Assembly: GCA_910583675.1 (NCBI GenBank) | Contig: CAJTYH010000002.1 | Coordinates: 98,000-161,999, forward strand | Direction of reading: 5' to 3' | Source of the DNA: an uncultured Muribaculaceae bacterium | GTDB lineage: Bacteria; Bacteroidota; Bacteroidia; Bacteroidales; Muribaculaceae | DNA: 64,000 nt | Shown here: positions 44,786-52,817 of the stretch, piece after piece | Position numbering within the stretch: the first letter of the stretch is position 1 | How the letters are laid out: every line of letters starts with the position of its first letter | Translations under genes and position numbers: made by a program | Notes under the pieces: model-generated | The model's input: the letters and a program-made list of their open reading frames with translations, nothing else | Told to the model about the DNA's origin: nothing | Database searches by the model: none

Positions 44786-45682
44786 ATGGTAGAACCTATA
44801 CGTTCAAAATATGATTTGACCGGCTGTCTTGAATCAAGACAGGGTGGCAGATCAGAGAATCAAGATTTTGCAGGTGTGGCAGAAACCCCACTTGGGACAC
44901 TTATTGTCGTATGCGACGGGATGGGCGGCATGAATGGAGGAAGCACAGCTTCTCGAATCGCAGTAACCGCCATATTGGAATATTGCCAGAAGGCAGATGT
45001 ACAGGAAAATCCATCTATGGTGCTCATAAAGGCCATTCAATCCGCCAATACAGCCGTATGGGAAACCGGTATGCACAATACGGAATTACAAGGGATGGGT
45101 ACAACCGTGACCGCCCTGCTATTGAATGACATATGTGCAATTGTCGCCCACGTGGGAGACAGTCGAATTTACCAGCTTAGAAAAGGGAAGAAGATATACC
45201 GTTCATTCGATCATTCGATGGTCTTTGAAATGGTCAAGAAAAAAGTAATAACCGAAGAACAAGCGCGCCTTTCAGCACAATCCAACATAATAATGAAAGC
45301 TCTCGGCATCAAACCTGAAATAGATGTCAATACCCAAAAACTCAGTTTCCGCAAAGGTGACAGATTCATCTTGTGTTCGGACGGTTACTGGGGAGTTATG
45401 CCGGAGGGAGAATTCATTGAACTGGTAAGCAAGACAGACCGACTTGAAAAAGTATTGGAATCAAGCTGCAACACGATCGAAGCCATGGCCAAGAAAAAAG
45501 GAAACGAATACGACAACCTCACAGCAGCCATCATAGAAACCAATTATACTTCCAAACTACAACCCAAGATGAACAAAACCGCCAAAATCATAATCGCAAT
45601 ACTTGCAGTGCTACTGATTATCAGTGTAACAATCAACATATTAGGATGCTTCATAAATGCCGAAGGAACAATCGGCGTATGA
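44786..45682 (+). CDS. PP2C-type protein phosphatase with C-terminal membrane anchor
   Basis: 298 residues. The PPM fold shows RSENQDF (25-27 NQD), VCDGMGGMNGG (metal-binding Asp44), AHVGDSRIYQL, SFDHSM and CSDGYWGVM, and the late YDNLTAAII. Metal-binding Asp positions are all present. A single C-terminal helix (about 265-290) anchors it, so the phosphatase domain is cytosolic next to the kinases. It should reverse the phosphorylation made by the two kinases, like PppA in T6SS-H1, but the T6SS link is by neighbourhood only. Confidence 0.9.
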   Translation: MVEPIRSKYDLTGCLESRQGGRSENQDFAGVAETPLGTLIVVCDGMGGMNGGSTASRIAVTAILEYCQKADVQENPSMVLIKAIQSANTAVWETGMHNTELQGMGTTVTALLLNDICAIVAHVGDSRIYQLRKGKKIYRSFDHSMVFEMVKKKVITEEQARLSAQSNIIMKALGIKPEIDVNTQKLSFRKGDRFILCSDGYWGVMPEGEFIELVSKTDRLEKVLESSCNTIEAMAKKKGNEYDNLTAAIIETNYTSKLQPKMNKTAKIIIAILAVLLIISVTINILGCFINAEGTIGV

Positions 45683-45737
45683 ACAGCTCAGTTGATTCAA
45701 TGCCAGACACCACATCAATAACAACATCAGAACACAA

Positions 45738-46289
45738 ATGAATAAGGTATATACCATCGGAAGAGACCCCTCCTGCGACATTGTAATAGCTGACAGCACA
45801 GATGTTGTCAGCCGGGTGCATGCATCATTGAAGGTAAAAGGGACCGGGAAATATCTTCTGGTCGACCAAGGACGCAATGGCACATATATCAATGGCATCA
45901 AGATGTCTCCAAATGAAGAGATCCCCGTGACAAGGAAAGATGTTATCTCATTTGCCCATGTCGCCGACCTTGACTGGAACCAAATTCCCAAAGAGAAATC
46001 AAAAGGAATGCTTTGGGGCATCTTGACAGCTATGGCAATTGTCATAATCGGGATAGTCTTATTTTTTCTCCTCAAGCCGGTTCCAGAACCGTTAACGGTA
46101 GAAATACAGGAAGAGATCCCAACAAAAGCACTACCCGACTCAAACGTGCAGAACGATACAGTCAGGGACACCGTATTCATTAAAAAAGAGGTTCCTGCAG
46201 CTACCCCCAAAAAGAAAAAAGAACCCGAAACGGAGGAACCCAAAGTAGAGACCCCTGTAGAGGATAAAGTCATAGATGCCCTTTATTAA
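45738..46289 (+). CDS. FHA-TM protein with acidic/Lys-rich periplasmic tail
   Basis: 183 residues. The protein opens directly with an FHA domain (1-75): YTIGRDPSCDIVIADS, SRVHASL and GRNGTYINGIKM, all core residues intact. One membrane helix lies at about 91-112. A disordered periplasmic tail (113-183) is rich in Pro, Glu and Lys. The start lies 55 bp after the PP2C gene, and the next FHA protein follows 23 bp later. The layout puts the phospho-Thr reader in the cytosol and an unstructured tail in the periplasm, suggesting a scaffold that passes kinase signals across the membrane. Confidence 0.85.
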   Translation: MNKVYTIGRDPSCDIVIADSTDVVSRVHASLKVKGTGKYLLVDQGRNGTYINGIKMSPNEEIPVTRKDVISFAHVADLDWNQIPKEKSKGMLWGILTAMAIVIIGIVLFFLLKPVPEPLTVEIQEEIPTKALPDSNVQNDTVRDTVFIKKEVPAATPKKKKEPETEEPKVETPVEDKVIDALY

Positions 46290-46312
46290 ACCACTACCCG
46301 CAACTATTACTC

Positions 46313-47821
46313 ATGAAGCTAATCATTATAGGTACTTCGACAGAAGCCCACATGAGACTTAATTCACCTTATGTGAGCGGCTATCATGCAGAACTGCTTC
46401 TGCTTGACAATGGCGACATACTCTTGACAGACAAAGCAAGTAGGAACGGGACTTTTGTCAATGAAGAACGGATAGCCCCCAACAAGGAAGTCTCTGTGAA
46501 ACGTGGCGATACCATACGTTTTGCTGACACGACTTTGGACTGGAATGCAGTCCCTATGCCGGAAAACATGTATGACGTAAAGGAAATCAGGGGCATAGGC
46601 ACTAATTACAAAAACAAATATCAGCTTCAAGGAGACAAGGTCAGCAGATTCCATGCCACATTGAAGCTGAAGAAGGATAAGAAATGGTATATCCAGGATC
46701 ATAGCAAAAACGGTACGACAATCAACGGGATCCAAGTGCCACCCAATCAAGATGTCCGTATAAAGAAGACCGACAAGATCATGTGTGCGGGCTGCGAATG
46801 CCCTAATCCATATACAGGCAAAAAAGGGAGTTCCGTAAGAACGGTCTCATTTCCGTGGAGATGGGTATTCGGAGGCATAGGGACGCTTGCTGTTTTATCC
46901 GGCCTTATTCTCCTTTTTGGAAATCTTAACGGATGCAAGCACACGCAAGAGATACCGATCCTGTCAGACGTACAACTGTATTCCAAGTATAAGAATTCGA
47001 CTGTATTGATCGTCGGGTTCTACTATTATAAAGTTTCAGCCGGGAACCTTAATCTTACGAGCCTTGGACTGCCTACGGAAGTGACCATGGCCTCAAACGG
47101 GAATCTGACGCCTGTTGACGGTGACAAATCAAAAATGCACGGATATACAGGCACAGGATTCTTTGTCTCCAATGATGGAAAGATCGTAACCAATCTCCAC
47201 ATTGCAAGCCCCTGGCTGTTTTCTGACGAAAGCTCAAGGATTTCCGACAAATACAAGTTGTTGTTGGCCGAAATGGCTTCACAATTTCCACAGTTAAACG
47301 CATTTACAGGGCAGATTACTGTAGACGGGGTCGGATATCTCAGTTATATACCCAATGGAGAATATTTCACGAATGAGAATCTCAAATCATGCCGGGTTAT
47401 AGCGACAAGCGACAACACCAACGCTGATGTTGCCCTGCTCCAGACCGTCAATCGCAAGCTACCTGATGAATCCGCGACCTTTGTAAGCGTATCAGACTTC
47501 ATCACCAACGACAGCGACATAGAAGTGGGAGAACACATTTACACTATGGGATTCCCTCTGGGATTGAATGCCCAGGATCTTGACTCAACCAATGGAATAC
47601 AGCTCCTGGCTCGCGGCGGCAATATCACACAGGAAAGCAATGAGTTCTCATTCGGCTTTGATGCAGCATCGTATATGGGTGCAAGCGGATCGCCAATTTT
47701 CGATGACAAGGGACGGTTGGTAGGCATCCTGAATGCCGGTTTTGAGAAAAGCCAGGGATTCAATTATGGCATCAAGGCCATATATGCCAAGGAGTTGATT
47801 GAACAGAAAACAAAACACTGA
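46313..47821 (+). CDS. FHA-FHA-TM-trypsin-like protease
   Basis: 502 residues. A first FHA-like domain (about 1-75; SRNGTFVNE) and a second (about 90-165; SRFHATLKL, SKNGTTING) are followed by a membrane helix (183-203) and then a periplasmic chymotrypsin-fold domain (about 225-495). The catalytic triad is readable as His296 (TNLHIA), Asp372 (ADVALLQ) and Ser458 (GASGSP). The first FHA has a weak start (no clear GR), so its phospho-binding may be partly lost. The domain order implies that cytosolic phospho-Thr binding controls an outward-facing protease. The gene ends at the ATG of the next gene (TGATG overlap). Confidence 0.88.
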   Translation: MKLIIIGTSTEAHMRLNSPYVSGYHAELLLLDNGDILLTDKASRNGTFVNEERIAPNKEVSVKRGDTIRFADTTLDWNAVPMPENMYDVKEIRGIGTNYKNKYQLQGDKVSRFHATLKLKKDKKWYIQDHSKNGTTINGIQVPPNQDVRIKKTDKIMCAGCECPNPYTGKKGSSVRTVSFPWRWVFGGIGTLAVLSGLILLFGNLNGCKHTQEIPILSDVQLYSKYKNSTVLIVGFYYYKVSAGNLNLTSLGLPTEVTMASNGNLTPVDGDKSKMHGYTGTGFFVSNDGKIVTNLHIASPWLFSDESSRISDKYKLLLAEMASQFPQLNAFTGQITVDGVGYLSYIPNGEYFTNENLKSCRVIATSDNTNADVALLQTVNRKLPDESATFVSVSDFITNDSDIEVGEHIYTMGFPLGLNAQDLDSTNGIQLLARGGNITQESNEFSFGFDAASYMGASGSPIFDDKGRLVGILNAGFEKSQGFNYGIKAIYAKELIEQKTKH

Positions 47822-49452
47822 TGAGGAAGCTACTATCAATAATTATCGGATCGGCTTTAGGGATAGGCACCTCCTATGCCCAAAGCATGGACTGGCTGTG
47901 CCACCCGGGAGAGTATTCACAGATAGAATACGTTGGGGACAAATTATTCAAAGTCAGAACGCACAATGGCAAATTCGGGCTTATGCATGCCAACGGCGAA
48001 TTGCGATTGCCCGCAAACTATGACAGCATCACCCCATTCGTGGAAAACAGGGCATTGATGTTGGATAAAGACGGTAAAAGGCTTTTGGGAATCATTGATC
48101 CTACAGGCAGTATCGTAAAGGATTTCACTTCTGATGAACTTTACGTATCAAGGTATCCCAATTTCAAGGATGGCAGGCTCGTATTCGGTCTTCGGGATGG
48201 ACTATACGGCTACATGAATGACCAAGGAAATATCGTGATTGCACCTCAGTACTTCTTTGCGTCACCTTTTCAGAATGGTATCGCAGCCGTCCAATACGCA
48301 ACCAAAAATGGCGATTACGGTTTGATCAGCAAAGCCGGAGGATCCGTAATCGTTTCCAATGAGCAGTACCCTTTTATCAGCGCACCTGTTGATGGCAAGG
48401 TTTTGGTTATCAAGGGTTCAAGAAAAGGAGCAGACCAGTTGGCCATAATGCGAATTGAAGGGAGTTCCTTAAAGAAGGAAAAAGTCCTTGAGGATGGCTT
48501 GTATATCCAGATGTCAGATGACTTCTCTTCCTTGGAATGTCAAGGAGGCCATACCTATTCCATTGATAGTCAATGGAGAATTGCATCATCATCCCATAAT
48601 GCAAAATTACCCGAGATACAGGATGAACCTAATCGCGTGATAACTGAAAATTCCACTGTACTAAGCAAAGTAGCAACAGAGGGAGGCATGAAAATCACAT
48701 ATCTTGGCAATCCCATCATGGACTATACATTCCCTGATGTTGCTACATACGACAAGTCATATGCGGTTGTACGCTCAAAGGATGGCAAAGTGGGAGTGCT
48801 CAAACTGAATCCCAAGGCTGCCATTACGATAAGCTCCCCCGAAAATCCTGTCATCTTCAATCACAACGAGCTTCAAGATGTGGTTCTTGATGTTGAATTG
48901 GTTGACATAGATCCCGAAAAAATAAAATGGTATCGTAATGATCAGGGATGGTTAACCAATTCTACCCTGGAACAGGTAGATGGAATGTGGAGACTGAGGA
49001 TGCCATATTTCAAATCTGCCGATGCATATGACACTGAAAGCTCGGAAACAGTTGACATAGCCATAACCTATGACGGTCTTGACTGGCTACATCAATTTGT
49101 AAATGTAAAATCAGCGCATAAGCCAGGTTTCAATGTCGAACTTACCGGCAGCGATACAACAAACGAAAGCGGCAATGCAACCTTAAGTCTTAATGTCAGG
49201 GCCTCAAACGTCAATTCAAACGCAAGAGGTACAATAAAGGTAAACGGCGAAACAATACATTTCGATAGCGGGAACAAGACCATTCCGCTCAATGTCTCCG
49301 TTCCTGAAGGAGGTTCCAAGACTTTCGTATACACCGTAGAGATCCGAGAAGACGGTTGTCCAAATTTTGTCACCAAAGCATCAAAGACTGTAAGAAATCC
49401 CAAACGGGAAAAACAAAAAAATACCGAACAGGAAGATATTATAATAATATAA
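47821..49452 (+). CDS. exported WG-repeat protein with Ig-like C-terminus
   Basis: 543 residues. A signal peptide (about 1-21, ending SYAQ) is followed by WG-repeat-like units (KFGLMHANGELRLPANYDSITPF, GYMNDQGNIVIAPQYFFASPFQNGIAAVQ, YGLISKAGGSVIV; about 50-200). The middle is beta-rich. The C-terminal ~100 residues resemble an Ig-like/Bacteroidetes fold (SGNATLSLNVRASNVNSNARGTIKVNG). Location is periplasm or surface. The start overlaps the protease gene's stop by one base (TGATG), so translation is coupled and the two products may act together. The actual role is unknown. Confidence 0.72.
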   Translation: MRKLLSIIIGSALGIGTSYAQSMDWLCHPGEYSQIEYVGDKLFKVRTHNGKFGLMHANGELRLPANYDSITPFVENRALMLDKDGKRLLGIIDPTGSIVKDFTSDELYVSRYPNFKDGRLVFGLRDGLYGYMNDQGNIVIAPQYFFASPFQNGIAAVQYATKNGDYGLISKAGGSVIVSNEQYPFISAPVDGKVLVIKGSRKGADQLAIMRIEGSSLKKEKVLEDGLYIQMSDDFSSLECQGGHTYSIDSQWRIASSSHNAKLPEIQDEPNRVITENSTVLSKVATEGGMKITYLGNPIMDYTFPDVATYDKSYAVVRSKDGKVGVLKLNPKAAITISSPENPVIFNHNELQDVVLDVELVDIDPEKIKWYRNDQGWLTNSTLEQVDGMWRLRMPYFKSADAYDTESSETVDIAITYDGLDWLHQFVNVKSAHKPGFNVELTGSDTTNESGNATLSLNVRASNVNSNARGTIKVNGETIHFDSGNKTIPLNVSVPEGGSKTFVYTVEIREDGCPNFVTKASKTVRNPKREKQKNTEQEDIIII

Positions 49453-49466
49453 ACCAATTAGACAAC

Positions 49467-50141
49467 ATGACAAAAAAAGTTCTATTTACGGTCTTAGGAC
49501 TGCTCATAGCCCTTGGGATCAACGCCCAGGTCAAGGTAGACAGGGGCTACGGCAATGGAGATCAACGCATGGAGCGCGTGAAGACACAGCGCAAAAGCTC
49601 ACAGCTGTCAATCAAATATGGCGTAAAAGCCGGAGTGAACCTGTCAACGATGAGCAATGGGATGGAGTTCGAGCCTGGTTTCGGAATGGGGGCGGGATTC
49701 CGCATAGGAGCAGTAGCAAACTTCCATTGGGGGCAGAGAACGGCAAACTCACTTCCTGGGACCGGATGGATTGGACTTCAGCCAGAACTGATATACAGCT
49801 ACCAGTCTGTGAAAAGCGATGGCGGCAACATCAACATGAACTACATTCAGGTTCCCGTCATGCTCAAGATCTACCCTCTGGCAGCACTAAGCGTGGAGGT
49901 CGGCCCCGAATTCAACTACCTCATCTCTACCTCACCGAAAGAAATGACTGTTGACGGGGCAACCATCAATGTCGGAGACTGCAAGGGATTCAACATGGGG
50001 GTTGGAATCGGTGCCGCATACGAGTTCAGAATGGGACTGATGGCAGGTGCACGCTACTCACTCGGCTTTACCGATATGGCCAAGAATCTCAAATGGAAAA
50101 ACAACGGAAACGTCCAGGTGACACTTGGATGGCTATTCTAA
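49467..50141 (+). CDS. outer-membrane beta-barrel (porin/PorT-like) protein
   Basis: 224 residues from ATG 49467. A signal peptide ends at INAQ. YGVKAGVNLSTMSNG then begins the typical Bacteroidetes outer-membrane beta-barrel (OmpA/PorT-like) pattern, with GTGWIGLQPELIYSYQS, INMNYIQVPVMLKIYPL and a terminal strand NVQVTLGWLF ending in aromatic Phe. I rejected a longer frame to 49356 as overlapping the upstream gene. It is a small eight-stranded barrel candidate. It could anchor the envelope part of the module. The next gene starts 22 bp downstream. Confidence 0.82.
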   Translation: MTKKVLFTVLGLLIALGINAQVKVDRGYGNGDQRMERVKTQRKSSQLSIKYGVKAGVNLSTMSNGMEFEPGFGMGAGFRIGAVANFHWGQRTANSLPGTGWIGLQPELIYSYQSVKSDGGNINMNYIQVPVMLKIYPLAALSVEVGPEFNYLISTSPKEMTVDGATINVGDCKGFNMGVGIGAAYEFRMGLMAGARYSLGFTDMAKNLKWKNNGNVQVTLGWLF

Positions 50142-50163
50142 ACCTAAATATCACAAAACAACA

Positions 50164-51573
50164 ATGGAAAAAATCATAAACAAATGGATAATGATGCTCA
50201 TCGGAGCAATCATTACAACCCTATCCTTTTCTGCTTGCACGGATCAGGAAGACATTGAGATTTCATATGGATCAACATTGAATGTAAGCGCCGCTCACAT
50301 GTTTGACACTTTCCAAGCAGTTCAAACACACGATTTTGATTTATCCAAATTCCCAGAATGGGAAGTGGAACTTACGTCCTATGTATATGATGCATCCGGA
50401 AACCTGGTTGATGAGGTAAGCCAAAGGTCAAACAGCCTTACTACTTCTCTTAATCATGATTTAAAATTGCTTCCCGGCAAATATAAATCTATATCTATTG
50501 CCAGATTTGGCAAGCAAGAAGGTGGCGATTTATCGTTCTATTGGTTAATAAAGAATCCCACAAATCTATCAACCCTTATGATTGAGGAAGCTGAAGAAGC
50601 TTTTATGCAGTTTACCTTTGAAACACTTGGTGTAAGTATCAAAGAAATAACCATTGACAATCAATCACAAAACATAAATGTTGAGATTCCTCCTGTAACT
50701 GGATTATTAGAGGTTTTCCTTTGGGCAGAAGATATGACAGGATTCGGTAAAAATGGATACTCTGAAATGTCGCCATATTGTAAAGAGATAAACATATGGG
50801 CTCCAAACCTTAAACAACAAATTAAATTCGTTGACGGTGTCATTTCGTATGACTATGGCGTTCAAAACAATGAGTATCGTATAGCTCATTTTTCGCCTAA
50901 AAACAGGTATTATAATAATCAAATACCTAATGAATATAATTATAGGGCATTACTACCAATACAAGATCGGGATTTTTATTGGGATATAACTTTCGATAAT
51001 GGCAAAGGTTCTCAATTTGGTCTTAATGATTTCCAAGAATCAGACTATACCACAAAACTTAATATCGAATCCGGCAAACAATATGTTTTAGACTTATTAT
51101 TTGACGGCAAATACCTGTTTGCTCAAGAACATATTCCGGATGAAGACATGACAAAACGTAAAGAGAGATTATTACAGGAACTGAATGCGGTAGCGTTCCA
51201 TCAGATTATGGATCGGCATTTTGACACATTCATTGGACTTTCCAAATCTGCAATAGAAGGGACTTTTGGCGTTGGCTATTTATCCGGAAACTCTTTATAT
51301 TATTTTGATTACAATACATATGTATCAGCATTAGTATTTGGTTTGGACGGATCATCAAACACTGTAAAAACAGTTTCTCTGTTGTTTCAAAACTTAACCG
51401 CTGATTTCAAAACAAGTATGATTAATTATTTGACAAACAGATTCACAGTATTTGAAAAGGGAACTGATCAACATACCAAAGCGTATATAAACGCAAATTC
51501 CTTGGAAAATGCGACCATTGGTATTACATGGAATCTTGATGATTCAGTTTTAACTTACGTGAAATTAAAGTAA
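50164..51573 (+). CDS. AT-rich lipoprotein of unknown function
   Basis: 469 residues from ATG 50164. A lipobox (LSFSAC, Cys about residue 25) predicts a lipoprotein. The N-terminal half resembles an Ig-like/fimbrillin-type beta-sandwich (ELTSYVYDASGNLVDEV, LKLLPGKYKSISIARFG), but I do not recognise a defined family. The gene is visibly richer in A+T and in AAT/TTA/ATT codons than its neighbours, suggesting recent acquisition inside the cluster. A longer start at 50125 overlaps the barrel gene and lacks a signal, so it was not used. Confidence 0.72.
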   Translation: MEKIINKWIMMLIGAIITTLSFSACTDQEDIEISYGSTLNVSAAHMFDTFQAVQTHDFDLSKFPEWEVELTSYVYDASGNLVDEVSQRSNSLTTSLNHDLKLLPGKYKSISIARFGKQEGGDLSFYWLIKNPTNLSTLMIEEAEEAFMQFTFETLGVSIKEITIDNQSQNINVEIPPVTGLLEVFLWAEDMTGFGKNGYSEMSPYCKEINIWAPNLKQQIKFVDGVISYDYGVQNNEYRIAHFSPKNRYYNNQIPNEYNYRALLPIQDRDFYWDITFDNGKGSQFGLNDFQESDYTTKLNIESGKQYVLDLLFDGKYLFAQEHIPDEDMTKRKERLLQELNAVAFHQIMDRHFDTFIGLSKSAIEGTFGVGYLSGNSLYYFDYNTYVSALVFGLDGSSNTVKTVSLLFQNLTADFKTSMINYLTNRFTVFEKGTDQHTKAYINANSLENATIGITWNLDDSVLTYVKLK

Positions 51574-51583
51574 TCTCTCTTCA

Positions 51584-52810
51584 ATGCATCCCAATGTCAA
51601 ATACATACTTATAAGTGTTATCGCATATCTGTCGGTTAACAATAATTTATTTGCCCAGACCTTCGAGCAGATCCATCTTAATGATGGGTCTGTTCTGGAG
51701 GGCTACATATGTGAGCAGGTTCCGGGGAAGACTATCTCCGTGCAAACTTCTAAAGCCACCATCATCGCCAACAGCGACAGTCTGTTGAGCAGCGATGAAA
51801 GGCAGGTTGCGGTGGCAGACCTTCCATCCGAATGGAAAAAATGGGTAATGGCGCAACCTGCATCCATGAATCAGGTAGCCTTAAGCACACTGAAATTCAA
51901 CAACTCGGAATACAGAGATGTCCTTGTTGTTGAAAATGGGACGCTTATCCAATTTATTTCACTGACGAACAAGACCAATACAGTGCCGTGGTCAAAGGTT
52001 TCAAAGACCGTGAAGCTGCAGAGGCCGGAAGGTGTCGTGTCAGGAATCGAGGATGTAATCACATTCAAGGACGGCACACGGCAAGTAGGGCAAATAACGG
52101 AACAGGTTCCCGGTAAGACCATAAAAATAGCGCTGACCGATAACAATTCGGCAATGGTAAACGCTGCACTTGTTTCAGCGCTTGAATCGCAACCGTTATC
52201 AGATGACTTGACCCTGATCGAGCAATCCCCTCTTCTTGACAGGGTGTATACAAAAAACAGCTCTGCTCCATTGGAAGGGCTTATCATCAGAAGACTAATG
52301 GGAAAAGAACTGACCATAATGGCACCAGACGGAAATGAGACGGTAATTCCCTTAAAAGAGATCATCCGATATGGCAAATACAAGAACCCGGATTACAAGG
52401 TAATAACCGACCGGAAACTTGCCAAAGGGGAAGTCAGACTCAACGGAGACGAAAAGAATGCATGGTTCGCGCCACTTAAATCGGAAAACGGGTATTTCAT
52501 TCTTGACGATGATGTATCTGCGGTAGCGAAAGTCGGGGATGAGATTGTCGTTGAAGCAAATATGGAAAACCCTTCCGGTGCAATATATCTGATCCGCGCC
52601 TATCGCAAGGAGATACGTTTGAATGGCTCAAAAAAGACCGTCGAACGAGATGTGTTCACCTATCAAGATCTGGTGGAACTTGCATTGCCTATAGAAAGGA
52701 CAGAAACACCGCTCGGAAACACAAAGGTCACATTCAAGGTTCCCGAGACGGGAGATTATGTACTTTCCATACAAGGCCATCAAGGCTTTATAATAATCCA
52801 TGTAGAATAA
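51584..52810 (+). CDS. exported protein with repeated EQVPGKTI unit
   Basis: 408 residues. A signal peptide (about 1-25, ending FAQ) is followed by three beta-rich units near residues 30-55, 158-184 and 224-250. The first two share LNDG.VLEG.I.EQVPGKTI / KDGTR.VGQITEQVPGKTI; the third is more diverged (APLEGLIIRRLMGKELTI). The C-terminus is Ig-like or lectin-like (TETPLGNTKVTFKVPETGDYVLSIQ). No enzyme motif is seen. clpV begins 7 bp after its stop, so this envelope protein is co-transcribed with the T6SS sheath genes. It may be a structural or cargo-associated envelope component. Confidence 0.65.
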   Translation: MHPNVKYILISVIAYLSVNNNLFAQTFEQIHLNDGSVLEGYICEQVPGKTISVQTSKATIIANSDSLLSSDERQVAVADLPSEWKKWVMAQPASMNQVALSTLKFNNSEYRDVLVVENGTLIQFISLTNKTNTVPWSKVSKTVKLQRPEGVVSGIEDVITFKDGTRQVGQITEQVPGKTIKIALTDNNSAMVNAALVSALESQPLSDDLTLIEQSPLLDRVYTKNSSAPLEGLIIRRLMGKELTIMAPDGNETVIPLKEIIRYGKYKNPDYKVITDRKLAKGEVRLNGDEKNAWFAPLKSENGYFILDDDVSAVAKVGDEIVVEANMENPSGAIYLIRAYRKEIRLNGSKKTVERDVFTYQDLVELALPIERTETPLGNTKVTFKVPETGDYVLSIQGHQGFIIIHVE

Positions 52811-52817
52811 CGAAGCT

